64,000 nt of DNA from Bog-473 sp036502025 (GCA_036502025.1 DASXZJ010000171.1:1-64000); one strand, 5' to 3'. Positions 1-7,790 are shown, counted from the first letter of the stretch. The notes: generated by a model from the letters alone, not told the origin. Made by a program: numbers and translations.

Positions 1-105
1 AGCCTGCTCTCGGTGCAAGATCTCGACCGACTCACCGTCGCCCAAGGACTCGGCCCCGGCGCTCACCAAGGCATCGATTGCTTCGCTCAGGAGGTCTAAC
101 CCCAT
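1..105 (-). CDS. N-terminus of a DUF222/HNH-type protein (partial)
   Basis: The reverse strand opens with an ATG and runs 35 codons to the window edge without a stop. The residues read LLSEAIDALVSAG followed by LGDGESVEILHRE, which matches the opening of DUF222 proteins, a large actinobacterial family that often carries a C-terminal HNH nuclease domain. Only the start is visible, so the HNH domain cannot be checked. The 86 bases up to the neighbouring tetR-type stop would hold its promoter; no clear ribosome site was seen. Confidence 0.5.
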   Translation of the reverse strand, partial: MGLDLLSEAIDALVSAGAESLGDGESVEILHREQA

Positions 106-191
106 GGAGCTATGGAAGCACGTGGATGTGACATTTCCGCGACCCAAGGCCAAGAGACCCGCCCTGGCAAACCACGCCCTGAAAAACGACC

Positions 192-770
192 CTAAAACGC
201 AGAGAGAAGCCGGTCGAACGTCGCCGTCATAGCGCGCTTGGCGGCACCTGCATCCTCCGCCCGGGCGACCACCATCCCGGCCTGCATGACGGCGCCCACG
301 AGCAGGTGGGTCAGTGGTTCCACCGAGTCCGCCTCCATCCTTCCCTGCTCGGCCGCCAAGGTGAGGACGGCCTTGATCGAGCCGAAGGCGTAGCGCTCAT
401 CCAGCTCGTGCCAGGCGTCCCAGCCGAGGACCGTCGGCCCGTCGAGCATCACGATGCGTTGCACCTCGAGGTGGCGGCACTCGTCGAGGAAGGCTTCGAA
501 CCCCCGGGCCAATGCCCGCATCGGATCAGTCTCAGTAATGGCCGCAGCCATGACCCGGGCCGTCACGTCGTCCTCCACCGCTTCGAAGGTGGCCTGGAAC
601 AGCTCCTTCTTGCCCTTGAAGTGGTGGTACATCGCACCCCGGCTGACCGATGCGGCGGCCAGGATCTCCTCGGTGGACGCCGCCGCGAAGCCCTTCTCGG
701 CAAAGAGGCGGCGGCCCGTCTCGATAAGGCGGGAGCGAGTGGCCTCGGTGCGTTCCGCCTGCGTGGGCAC
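192..770 (-). CDS. TetR/AcrR family transcriptional regulator
   Basis: A 192-residue one-component repressor of the TetR family. The N-terminal helix-turn-helix lies at about residues 25-55, with FAEKGFAAAS, the recognition helix around VSRGAMYHHF, and KGKKELF. The C-terminal ligand-binding domain is divergent, as usual. It starts with GTG. It is divergent from the alpha/beta hydrolase at 827, and the 56-base gap holds a near-perfect palindrome, so it probably represses itself and that hydrolase. The ligand is unknown. Confidence 0.9.
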   Translation of the reverse strand: MPTQAERTEATRSRLIETGRRLFAEKGFAAASTEEILAAASVSRGAMYHHFKGKKELFQATFEAVEDDVTARVMAAAITETDPMRALARGFEAFLDECRHLEVQRIVMLDGPTVLGWDAWHELDERYAFGSIKAVLTLAAEQGRMEADSVEPLTHLLVGAVMQAGMVVARAEDAGAAKRAMTATFDRLLSAF

Positions 771-791
771 GGTATTACTCTACATGGTCTT

Positions 792-810
792 TACAAACAG
801 ACTGTTGGTA
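792..810. promoter_or_regulatory. Palindromic operator candidate between tetR-type gene and hydrolase
   Basis: The sequence TACAAACAG-A-CTGTTGGTA has two 9-base arms around one central base, with 8 of 9 positions complementary. It sits midway between two divergent starts (770 and 827), the usual position of a TetR operator. Binding is inferred, not shown. Confidence 0.55.
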
Positions 811-826
811 TGTTACAACACAAGGC

Positions 827-1762
827 ATGACACCTCAGACCGAGACCCAGATCAACCCAGCTGCCACCACCGCCACCACAGCAACCACCGCCACGACTGA
901 CACGACCGCCACCACCGCGCAGCTCATGGCCCGCCAGCGGGTCGAGCTCTCCGGGGGCGACATCGCCTACGCCGATCAGGGTGAGGGGCCGACGGCGCTC
1001 TTCGTCCACGGAGTCCTCATCAATGCCGATCTGTGGCGCAACGTGATCGTCGGCGTGGACGACATGCGACGGTGCATCGCCGTCGACCTTCCCGCTCATG
1101 GGGCCAGCCCGGCCGGATCGGCGGACCTCTCGCTCAACGGCCTGGCCTCCATGCTCGAGGAGCTCTGCGCCACGCTCGACCTCGGGCAGGTCGACCTGGT
1201 GGCCAACGACACGGGCGGCGCGCTGTCCCAGGTCTTCGCGGCCCACCACCCCGAGCGGATCCGCACGCTCAACCTGACCAACTGCGACGTGCACGACAAC
1301 TTCCCGCCCGTGATGTTCAAGCCGTCGATCGAGCTGGCAGCTCAAGGCGAGTTCGGGCCCCTGGTGGCCGCCATGGCGGGAGATCTGACGCTCGCCCGCA
1401 CCGAGGTCGGCTTCGGCCAGGGCTACCAGCACCCCGAGCAGCTGAGCGATGAGCTGATCAACAGCTATCTCGGGCCCTTCGTGGCCGACGGCGGGAAGGG
1501 GTTGGAGCGCTTCCTCACCTCGTCGAACAGCGAGGAGCTGGTGGCGGTCGAGCCGCTGCTGGCACAACTCCACGCGCCCGCGCAGGTGATCTGGGGGACG
1601 GGCGACCTCTTCTTCGAGCCCTTCTGGGCCGAGCGGTTGCGCAGCATGATTCCCGGGGTTGAGCGGGTGGCCGAGATCGCCGGCGCCATGCTCTTCTTCC
1701 CCGACGAGCGGGCAGACGAGCTGATCCCGCTGCTGCGCAGCTTCTGGGAGTTGCACGGCTGA
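827..1762 (+). CDS. Alpha/beta hydrolase with an aspartate nucleophile elbow
   Basis: A 311-residue alpha/beta-fold hydrolase. The oxyanion-side HG motif is in LFVHGVLIN (about residue 65). The nucleophile elbow reads A-N-D-T-G-G (about residue 127), placing Asp where esterases have Ser; haloalkane dehalogenases and epoxide hydrolases use Asp here. The usual C-terminal GxGH is replaced by GAMLFFPDER, so the catalytic His is not evident. The first 30 residues are a Thr/Ala low-complexity run coded by ACC-type repeats; an internal ATG at 926 could be the true start. It is divergent from the TetR regulator. The substrate is unknown. Confidence 0.8.
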   Translation: MTPQTETQINPAATTATTATTATTDTTATTAQLMARQRVELSGGDIAYADQGEGPTALFVHGVLINADLWRNVIVGVDDMRRCIAVDLPAHGASPAGSADLSLNGLASMLEELCATLDLGQVDLVANDTGGALSQVFAAHHPERIRTLNLTNCDVHDNFPPVMFKPSIELAAQGEFGPLVAAMAGDLTLARTEVGFGQGYQHPEQLSDELINSYLGPFVADGGKGLERFLTSSNSEELVAVEPLLAQLHAPAQVIWGTGDLFFEPFWAERLRSMIPGVERVAEIAGAMLFFPDERADELIPLLRSFWELHG

Positions 1763-1791
1763 GTGCTGAGCAGCCCACTACCGTGGCGACC

Positions 1792-2340
1792 ATGTCTGAA
1801 GTCTCTGTGCGCTACGGATCGGTTGCCAACGGGTTCACCGCCCGCGTCCTAGATGTGGCACCCGACCAGTGGTCCCTCACCACGCCGTGCTCGGAATGGA
1901 CGGTGAGAGATCTCGTGGCGCACGTGATCACCACCCAGCGCCGGGTGCTGGCCACGGTCGAGGGTGGTGAGGCGATGGAGCTGGATCCCGACGAGGACCT
2001 CACGCGCGCGTGGGCGGCGGCCAGCGGTGCCGTGATGGACGCGGTGGCCGACCCTGAGACCGCATCGAAGACGGTGTCGGGGATGGCCGGGGAGCAGCCG
2101 TTCGAATCCCTGGTGGGCCGGCTGGTCTGCGCCGACACCCTGGTGCACACCTGGGATCTGGCTCGAGCCATCGGGCGGGACGAGGCGCTCGACCCCGACG
2201 CGGTGGCGCACTGCGCCGAATTCCTCGGTCCCCTCGACGAGGCCATCCGCCGTCCGGGCGGCTTCGCCGAGAAGGTCGAGTCGCCCTCCGACGCCGATGA
2301 GCAGAGTAGGTTCCTGAACTTCTGCGGCCGCGCCGTCTGA
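1792..2340 (+). CDS. TIGR03086-type DinB/mycothiol-dependent isomerase-like protein
   Basis: A 182-residue protein of the actinobacterial TIGR03086 family, with a DinB-like four-helix N-terminal domain related to mycothiol-dependent maleylpyruvate isomerase. The hallmark TPCSEWTVRDLVAHV is near residues 30-45, and its His is one of the expected metal ligands. A second His is in LVHTWDLARA (about residue 123), which is also typical. The length is normal for the family. GTG at 1783 is an alternative start three codons upstream. It lies 29 bases after the hydrolase and may be co-transcribed with it. Members are mostly uncharacterised. Confidence 0.75.
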   Translation: MSEVSVRYGSVANGFTARVLDVAPDQWSLTTPCSEWTVRDLVAHVITTQRRVLATVEGGEAMELDPDEDLTRAWAAASGAVMDAVADPETASKTVSGMAGEQPFESLVGRLVCADTLVHTWDLARAIGRDEALDPDAVAHCAEFLGPLDEAIRRPGGFAEKVESPSDADEQSRFLNFCGRAV

Positions 2341-2358
2341 GGCCGGCGTCGCCCTGCC

Positions 2359-2808
2359 GTGACCGCCTCGGATCGGGTCGGACATCTCCGCCATGCCCGC
2401 GATCTGATGGACCTCCGGTTCGCCGAGCCCCTTGACCTCGGCCTGGTCGCGGCGGCGTCCGGCTTCTCCAAGTTCCACTTCGCCCGTGAGTTCAAGCAGG
2501 CCTTCGGCGAGACGCCCGGTGCGTACCTGTCCCGGCGGCGGGTCGAGCGGGCCAAGGACCTGCTGCGGTCGGCCAACCTGAACGTGACCGAGGTGTGCAT
2601 GCTGGTCGGCTTCAGCAGCCTCGGTTCGTTCAGCTCGCGCTTCTCCGAACTGGTCGGCCAGTCACCGTCCGCCTATCAGCGACAGCAGGTGGCACACGGC
2701 GGTCCACCGCCGATTCCCGGTTGTTTCCTGATGGATTGGAACCGGCCCCGACCTGACCCCCCGAGTTCAGCAATCCCGGAGAAGCCTCCGACCGGCCGCG
2801 AATTATAG
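2359..2808 (+). CDS. AraC family DNA-binding regulator, HTH domain only
   Basis: A 149-residue protein that is essentially one AraC-type double helix-turn-helix domain. The first HTH is around LGLVAAASGFSKFHFAREFKQ, and the second around VTEVCMLVGFSSLGSFSSRF, ending in the conserved GQSPSAYQ. There is no N-terminal sensor domain. About 35 Pro/Arg-rich residues follow the HTH. The start is GTG. The VOC gene follows 22 bases downstream; an AraC-type protein beside a glyoxalase-fold protein is a recurrent actinobacterial pair, so it may control that gene. Confidence 0.88.
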   Translation: MTASDRVGHLRHARDLMDLRFAEPLDLGLVAAASGFSKFHFAREFKQAFGETPGAYLSRRRVERAKDLLRSANLNVTEVCMLVGFSSLGSFSSRFSELVGQSPSAYQRQQVAHGGPPPIPGCFLMDWNRPRPDPPSSAIPEKPPTGREL

Positions 2809-2830
2809 GTTTGATCACCAGGACCCACCG

Positions 2831-3283
2831 ATGGAGGAAATGATGATCAAGCGGCTTTCGCACACCAGTGTCTTCGTCCTCGACCAGGACTCGGCCAAGG
2901 CCTTCTACACCGAGAAGCTCGGCTTCGAAGTGCGCACCGACATCACGATGGGGGAGGAGTTCGAGGGCGGCGGGGCCGGCTTCCGCTGGCTCACGGTGGG
3001 CGCCAGGGACCAGCCCGATCTCGAGCTCATCCTCTCGAGCTGCTCCATGGGCCGGGCCCCCGACGCAGCCGAGCAACTGCGGACCTTGGTGGCCTCCGGT
3101 GCGATGGGCGTCGGCGTGCTGGCCACCGACGACTGTCGCGGCACCTTCGAGGAACTCTCGGCCAAGGGCGTCACCTTCCTGGCCGAGCCGGCAGAGCGCC
3201 CCTACGGGATCGAGGCGACCCTGCGCGACGATTCGGGCAACCTGATCAGCCTCACGCAAGCGTTCTCTGAAATGAAGCCGTAA
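2831..3283 (+). CDS. VOC family (glyoxalase/bleomycin-resistance fold) protein
   Basis: A 150-residue vicinal-oxygen-chelate protein with two beta-alpha-beta-beta-beta modules. Module one starts IKRLSHTSVFVLDQDSA and includes FYTEKLGFEV. Module two contains GVLATDDCRGTFEELSAKG and ends with DDSGNLISLTQ. The start is uncertain: the first codons contain GGAGGA (2833-2838), which could serve as the ribosome site for ATG at 2843, giving a protein starting MIKRLSH. The substrate cannot be told from sequence. It probably forms a unit with the AraC gene just upstream. Confidence 0.85.
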   Translation: MEEMMIKRLSHTSVFVLDQDSAKAFYTEKLGFEVRTDITMGEEFEGGGAGFRWLTVGARDQPDLELILSSCSMGRAPDAAEQLRTLVASGAMGVGVLATDDCRGTFEELSAKGVTFLAEPAERPYGIEATLRDDSGNLISLTQAFSEMKP

Positions 3284-3315
3284 CCCGAGCAGGGGTGGGA
3301 CAGCCGGCTATGCCG

Positions 3316-3750
3316 TCATTCGCCGTCGACGTCCATTGACGTGAACACCGTGGCGATCGGTGTGCCGTGGCGCAAGGCCAGGGTCACCGGGGTCCGCTCG
3401 GCTATCTCAGCCAGGCGCTGGCGTTGGGCAGGGTCGAGGTCGCCGGGAACCGCGACGGTCCGCGCGAAGGAGGCGTTCCCCTCCTCGTCGATGTCGTAGT
3501 GGATGTCGACGTCGATGCCGCTGAGCTCCCAGCCCTTTCGATCGGCGTACATCCGCAACGTCATGGCGGTGCAGGCGGCGAGACCGCTCACGACCAGCCC
3601 GAACGGCGAGGTGCCGGTGTCGCCGCCCCCCTCCGAGGCGGGTTCGTCGGCCACCAGGGGATGGTGACCGGCCCGGAGGTCGACCCGCCAGGGTGGGAGC
3701 GTCGAGCCTGAGGAAGCCGTGGCGTGGGCGATGTGACGTCGAGTCTTCAT
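3316..3750 (-). CDS. OsmC family protein
   Basis: A 144-residue OsmC/Ohr-fold protein of the kind that reduces organic peroxides or acts on small thiol-reactive compounds. The first redox Cys is in SGLAACTAMTLRMYADRKGW. The position of the second, normally in a CPV motif, reads ERTPVTLALRHGTPI, with Thr instead of Cys, so a classical Cys-Cys peroxidase cycle is unlikely. The start is set by an ATGA overlap with the stop of the hexapeptide gene (ATG 3750-3748, TGA 3749-3747), so translation is probably coupled. A longer reading from 3798 exists but ignores this overlap. Confidence 0.85.
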   Translation of the reverse strand: MKTRRHIAHATASSGSTLPPWRVDLRAGHHPLVADEPASEGGGDTGTSPFGLVVSGLAACTAMTLRMYADRKGWELSGIDVDIHYDIDEEGNASFARTVAVPGDLDPAQRQRLAEIAERTPVTLALRHGTPIATVFTSMDVDGE

Positions 3751-4790
3751 TGCCCTTGTCCCATCGGCACGGGAAGCTGGTCCACCCGCAGCGCCCAATC
3801 CGGTACCGGCGGGGGTCCCGGGAGCGACGCGGTGGCCACCGCCGGGAACCCGTCGATGTCGCTGCCCGGAGGGAAGACCGATCGTTGTTTGACGACCGCA
3901 CCGGCGCGGACCACGCAGTCCTCGCCGAGCCGGCTGAAGTCACTCACAATCGCCCCCGGCTCAATGACCGAGCGGGCGCCGATCCGGCAGCCGTGGATCA
4001 TGGCTCCGGGTCCCACGATGACGTTGTCCCCAATGATCAGGTCGTTGTGGGGTAGCAGATGCAGGACGGTGTTCTCCAGGATCTGCACATCGTTCCCGAT
4101 CCGAACCGAGCCGTGGGAGTCACCGATGATCTTGACGCCCGCACCAATGACGGTGCGCTCGCCGACCACCACATCTCCGGTGATCTCGGCGGTCGGGAAG
4201 AGCGTCGCCGAGGCGGCGATGGTCGGCACGATCCCCCGGTACTCGTAGAGCTGGCCCATTGGAAGCGCCTCCTGAGTTGTCTCGATGGTGAAGGTTGTCG
4301 GCTCGGGGAGCGCCAGATCTCCACCGCGCAGCTCGGTCAGGCGTGCGTAGTCGTCTTCCGCGGCAGCGCGGACGATCCTGGCCGGGCGGCCGACGGCGAC
4401 CACGTCGTCGGGCAGCACCATCCCGGCAGGCACGAGGGTCCCCTCTCCCAAGAACACGCGATCGCCGAGAGTGGCTCCCGGCATGAGGATCGACGCGTTG
4501 CCGACTTCGCACAGGTTGCCGACCGTGGCTCCAATGACGAGACACCGGTGGCCGAAGGTCGACCGCCGGCCGACGATGGTGGGCATGGCCGGGCTCCCGA
4601 CCGCAACCGAGTTCTCCAGCACCGCCGATCCCGCGCCGACCGCCACCGACCCTTCGGCGGAGCGAATGACCGCGCCCTGCGCCAGCAGCGTGCCCTCGCC
4701 GAATCGGGCCATGCCGATCACCACGGCGGAGCCGGCGATCTGGACCGCCCCCGCGGGGGCATCGACGGCGCTCCCCGGCCCGACCGTCAC
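3747..4790 (-). CDS. Tandem gamma-carbonic-anhydrase-like hexapeptide-repeat protein
   Basis: A 347-residue protein made of two left-handed beta-helix domains (about residues 10-140 and 190-310), each built of hexapeptide repeats like gamma-carbonic anhydrase/PaaY. In such trimers zinc is held by three His, one donated by the adjacent subunit. Domain 1 keeps only the middle ligand (V64, H81, I86). Domain 2 keeps the two outer ligands (H244, P261, H266). Together the domains supply one full set. The start is the GTG at 4790, which overlaps the TGA of the pirin remnant by GTGA. The downstream OsmC gene overlaps by ATGA. The reaction (carbonic anhydrase or acyltransferase-like) is unproven. Confidence 0.75.
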   Translation of the reverse strand: MTVGPGSAVDAPAGAVQIAGSAVVIGMARFGEGTLLAQGAVIRSAEGSVAVGAGSAVLENSVAVGSPAMPTIVGRRSTFGHRCLVIGATVGNLCEVGNASILMPGATLGDRVFLGEGTLVPAGMVLPDDVVAVGRPARIVRAAAEDDYARLTELRGGDLALPEPTTFTIETTQEALPMGQLYEYRGIVPTIAASATLFPTAEITGDVVVGERTVIGAGVKIIGDSHGSVRIGNDVQILENTVLHLLPHNDLIIGDNVIVGPGAMIHGCRIGARSVIEPGAIVSDFSRLGEDCVVRAGAVVKQRSVFPPGSDIDGFPAVATASLPGPPPVPDWALRVDQLPVPMGQGQ

Positions 4791-4969
4791 GACGACGCCG
4801 TGTCCCTCACGAAAAGGACCCACGGGGCGAGCCGGTCGGCCGGCACCGTTCCGAGGCTGCCGCCCTCGAAGTCCTCCAGAGCCTGCAGGATCTCGTCCCT
4901 CGAACGCATCACGAAGGGCCCATAGTGCCCGATCGGCTCGCCTGTCTGCCTCCCCTCGGGATGTGTCAC
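4787..4969 (-). pseudogene. Pirin C-terminal remnant
   Basis: A 60-codon frame starting GTG carries GEPIGHYGPFVMRSRDEI followed by LEDFEGGSLG, which matches the last strand and helix of pirin-family cupins (typically GEPV-YGPFVMN-EEI). The roughly 200 preceding pirin residues are absent: in the same frame a stop lies at 4991-4993, and the other minus-strand frames up to the protease start at 5120 show no cupin motifs. The 3' end overlaps the next gene by GTGA, so it may still be translated and coupled. It is most likely a truncated relic. Confidence 0.55.
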
Positions 4970-5119
4970 GACGGAGGAGACACCCGGAGGTCAGGAGACA
5001 TCTCCACGGAGACGAAGCGGTATTTGGTCCAAGCGTCTGCAGCGCCCACGCACGAATCTCCTTCGATCCGGGTAAAAGTAATCCTGTAAGTCCGTAATCT
5101 CGGCGAAGGAGGAAGCATC

Positions 5120-6097
5120 GTGACCGACATTCTGGGCGGCACGTCCCCACCCGAAGTCGGAGCCCTGGACGCGTACTCCCAGGTTGTCGTCTCGGTGGCT
5201 GAGCAATTGGGTCCCCGGGTCGCCGCGGTGCAGGTCTCTCGCCCTCGTCGCGACGGCAGCATCGCGGTAGGGGCGGGCTCGGCGGTGGTGTTCACCAACG
5301 ACGGCTTCATGCTCACCAATGCCCACGTGGTCGGCCGGGCAGAGGCCGGCCAGGCTGCCTTCGCCGACGGGACGTCAGTCCCGTTTCGCGTGGTCGGCAG
5401 CGATCCCCTTTCGGATCTCGCCGTCATACGGACCGATGGCGCAACTCCGGTGCCGGCCCGGCTTGGCGAAGCGTCGCAGCTCAGAGTCGGGCAACTCGTG
5501 GTGGCCGTCGGCAACCCGCTGGGATTGGCCGGCACCGTCACCGCCGGAGTCGTCAGTGCCTTGGGCCGCTCCTTGCCGACTCGAGCCGGGGAGAACGTGC
5601 GGATTGTCGACGACGTCATTCAGACCGATGCCGCGCTCAATCCAGGGAATTCCGGCGGGGCTCTGGTCATCGCCTCTGGCGAGGTCGTCGGCATCAACAC
5701 CGCGGTAGCCGGAGTCGGGGTGGGCCTGGCCATTCCCATCAACTCCGTCACCCGCCAGATCATCGCCACCCTGATGACCGAGGGACGCGTCCGGCGGGCT
5801 TACCTGGGTTTGGCGGGTACTCCCATCCCGCTTCCCCCGCCCTTGGCTGCTCGACTCAACCAGAAAACTGGAATGCGAGTCGAGCAAGTCGTCTCGGGCG
5901 GGCCGGCGGCACGGGCCGGATTGCGAGTCGGCGACCTATTACTCAGTGCCAACCATGAGGCGGTGAGTAGTGCCCAGACATTGCAGAGGCTCATGCTCGG
6001 CGACGCCATCGGTCAGCCCCTGGCGTTGACCGTGCTCCGATCCGAAGCTCTGATCGACGTGATTGCCACGCCCGCGGAGCTGCGCGACGAGGAGTGA
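5120..6097 (+). CDS. HtrA/DegP-like trypsin-fold serine protease with PDZ domain
   Basis: A 325-residue S1C protease. The triad is visible as His in MLTNAHVV (about residue 73), Asp in SDLAVI (about residue 99) and Ser in NPGNSGGAL (about residue 178). A PDZ domain follows (about residues 230-320; YLGLAGTP to DLLLSANHEAV). GTG at 5120 is preceded by AAGGAGGA (5106-5113), an excellent ribosome site with 6-base spacing. Unlike most HtrA proteins there is no signal peptide or transmembrane anchor ahead of the protease domain, so it may be cytoplasmic. It is convergent with the orphan gene ending at 6110. Confidence 0.9.
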   Translation: MTDILGGTSPPEVGALDAYSQVVVSVAEQLGPRVAAVQVSRPRRDGSIAVGAGSAVVFTNDGFMLTNAHVVGRAEAGQAAFADGTSVPFRVVGSDPLSDLAVIRTDGATPVPARLGEASQLRVGQLVVAVGNPLGLAGTVTAGVVSALGRSLPTRAGENVRIVDDVIQTDAALNPGNSGGALVIASGEVVGINTAVAGVGVGLAIPINSVTRQIIATLMTEGRVRRAYLGLAGTPIPLPPPLAARLNQKTGMRVEQVVSGGPAARAGLRVGDLLLSANHEAVSSAQTLQRLMLGDAIGQPLALTVLRSEALIDVIATPAELRDEE

Positions 6098-6109
6098 TCG
6101 GCGGGCCTC

Positions 6110-6805
6110 TCAATCTGACGGTGCGAAGACTGACGGTGCAAAGAGCAGTGCCCTGAGTTCAGGCGGCTGGCCGATGATTCCTCGCGCCGCGTTGACGCCG
6201 TACAGCTCGGTGGCGAGGGCGAGCCCAGCGAGATCGCTGTGCAGTCGAGCTTGGGCCTTCCAGGCGTTGTATTCGGCGCGGCATTCGAAACCGTTCCCAT
6301 CCCAGGCATGGCCAATCAGGTCATGGACGGCGCGAAAGCGATCAAAGGCTCCGCCGAATCCGCAGTCGAGAAGAGGGTGCAGGCGCTCTCCCGAACTGTC
6401 GGCGACGGTGACTTCGAGAGTTCGACAGGTCCGCACTCCCGCCATCATCTCCTCACAGCTCCCGTAGGGCTGGCGGCAGCGGGTAAAGACGATTCGTGTT
6501 GCCCCGGGGCCGACGGCTCGGGTGACGATGCTGAACAGACGATCGGTCTCAGCCTCCAGCTGCCGGTACGCCCCGATCACCTCTCCGTCACGATGGGCGC
6601 TTCGGGAGTTCAGGTACCACTCGCCAACCAGCGCCGGCTGGACATCGCCAACCGGCATGGCAGGCAGAGTTTCGATGGGTCCGTCGGTAGCGTGAACCGC
6701 TTCACCTCGCTGCATCCCCCACCTCACCCCAGTATGACTACGTGGTACGTCACGAGCCGGGGACATCTCCGACGCTGCCTCCCGAGCCATATTACGACGG
6801 AGCAT
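6110..6805 (-). CDS. Uncharacterised protein with an HDLIGH motif
   Basis: A protein of up to 231 residues that I do not recognise as a named enzyme. The first 40 residues look unstructured. Internal starts at 6790 and at the later MSPARD codon (with an upstream GGGAGG) are possible. The C-terminal half holds FRAVHDLIGHAWDGNGF, then AEYNAWKAQARLHSDLAGLALATE; this resembles a group of actinobacterial and phage hypothetical proteins with the pattern FRAVHDLFGH. The two His and the later Glu could bind metal, but this is a guess. There are no membrane segments. It is divergent from the sigma factor at 6883. Confidence 0.6.
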   Translation of the reverse strand: MLRRNMAREAASEMSPARDVPRSHTGVRWGMQRGEAVHATDGPIETLPAMPVGDVQPALVGEWYLNSRSAHRDGEVIGAYRQLEAETDRLFSIVTRAVGPGATRIVFTRCRQPYGSCEEMMAGVRTCRTLEVTVADSSGERLHPLLDCGFGGAFDRFRAVHDLIGHAWDGNGFECRAEYNAWKAQARLHSDLAGLALATELYGVNAARGIIGQPPELRALLFAPSVFAPSD

Positions 6806-6882
6806 CAGAACGGGCCCAGACCATCGCCGCCACCGCGTGACCGCGCTGATTCATCGGGGGTCGTTGTGGGTAGTTAGTCCCG

Positions 6883-7494
6883 ATGCCGAACTCGCCTGCG
6901 TTCAAGAGAGCCTCAATATGTGACGAAAGCCCGCTCACGTCGACAAGTTCTTGTGACAGTTCCGGGGACACGATTCGAGTGCTGGTCGAGCACGCCCGCA
7001 ACGGTGACGAACAAGCATGGGAGGCCCTTTTCCGCCGGTCCTACCCGAAGCTGCTGGCGTACGCGGCGCGCCGTTTGCCCACACCCGAGTTGGCCAAGGA
7101 CGCGGTCGGAGAGACGATGACCCGCGCGGTGGTCAACCTTGATCGATTGCTGTTTGAAGGTGGCGGGTTCGACGCCTGGATGTACGGCATCGCCCGGCAT
7201 GTGGTGATCGATGCCCAGCGCAAGTTGTGGCGCGAGGGTCCGGGCTTCATACCCGACACGGCCGACGTGGCACCCGAGCCCCCGGATAGAGCGGTCGAAC
7301 GCGAGGACTTGGCCCAAGTACGAGCGGCCTTTTCTCGGTTGAGCCGAGCTGACCAGGAGCTTTTGGAGCTCCGAGTCGTGGCGGAGCTCTCGGCCGAAGA
7401 GGTGGGGATGGTGCTGGGACGTAAGCCGGGGGCAGTTCGAATGGCGCAAAGCCGTGCGGTGGAGCGCCTTCGGACGATCATGTTGGAAGGCTGA
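6883..7494 (+). CDS. ECF-type sigma-70 family RNA polymerase sigma factor
   Basis: A 203-residue extracytoplasmic-function sigma factor. Region 2 spans about residues 40-110 (AWEALFRRSYPKLLAYAARR, then DAVGETMTRAV and FDAWMYGIARHVVIDAQRK). Region 4 is at the end (LSRADQELLELRVVAELS, then EEVGMVLGRKPGAVRMAQSRA). The first 25 residues are Ser/Thr-rich. A small unknown gene follows after 14 bases, then a membrane pseudokinase and the exopolysaccharide operon, which are plausible targets. No recognisable anti-sigma domain is adjacent. Confidence 0.92.
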   Translation: MPNSPAFKRASICDESPLTSTSSCDSSGDTIRVLVEHARNGDEQAWEALFRRSYPKLLAYAARRLPTPELAKDAVGETMTRAVVNLDRLLFEGGGFDAWMYGIARHVVIDAQRKLWREGPGFIPDTADVAPEPPDRAVEREDLAQVRAAFSRLSRADQELLELRVVAELSAEEVGMVLGRKPGAVRMAQSRAVERLRTIMLEG

Positions 7495-7508
7495 AACGGG
7501 GGGATTCG

Positions 7509-7790
7509 ATGTATGACGATGACCGAATGTTGGAGCGACTCGCGCTGGCTCTGGCCCCTCCCGAGGTGCGACCAAGCGGCGCCGAAGTACAGATGATGCG
7601 GCGAGTAGCCGCCTTCTTACATGAACACTTGATGAACACACGTGCACGCACCGACGCGCATGTCTACCGCGCTGACCGCGCGGTTACCCAGTTGCCTCCT
7701 GTGGTCCTGGCTGAGTCCTCATCATGTTCTAGAACACCGTCGAAGGTGACCCGCCGACGTCGACTCGCCGACATCCGATTCATTACGTGA
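7509..7790 (+). CDS. Small protein downstream of the sigma factor
   Basis: A 93-residue protein starting MYDDDRMLERLALALAPPEV, 14 bases after the sigma factor stop. Many actinobacterial sigma-linked proteins begin with a similar ERLA-AL-PP stretch and continue into a membrane segment, but this one ends in an Arg-rich tail without a hydrophobic helix. It could be a shortened anti-sigma or accessory protein, or one truncated by a frameshift. The position supports expression with the sigma factor; the function is unknown. Confidence 0.5.
   Translation: MYDDDRMLERLALALAPPEVRPSGAEVQMMRRVAAFLHEHLMNTRARTDAHVYRADRAVTQLPPVVLAESSSCSRTPSKVTRRRRLADIRFIT

Noticed and set aside
857..920. ACC-rich simple repeat near the hydrolase start as a CRISPR or regulatory array
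   Set aside because: It is a short triplet-like run coding Thr/Ala at a protein N-terminus, without spacers or unit regularity.
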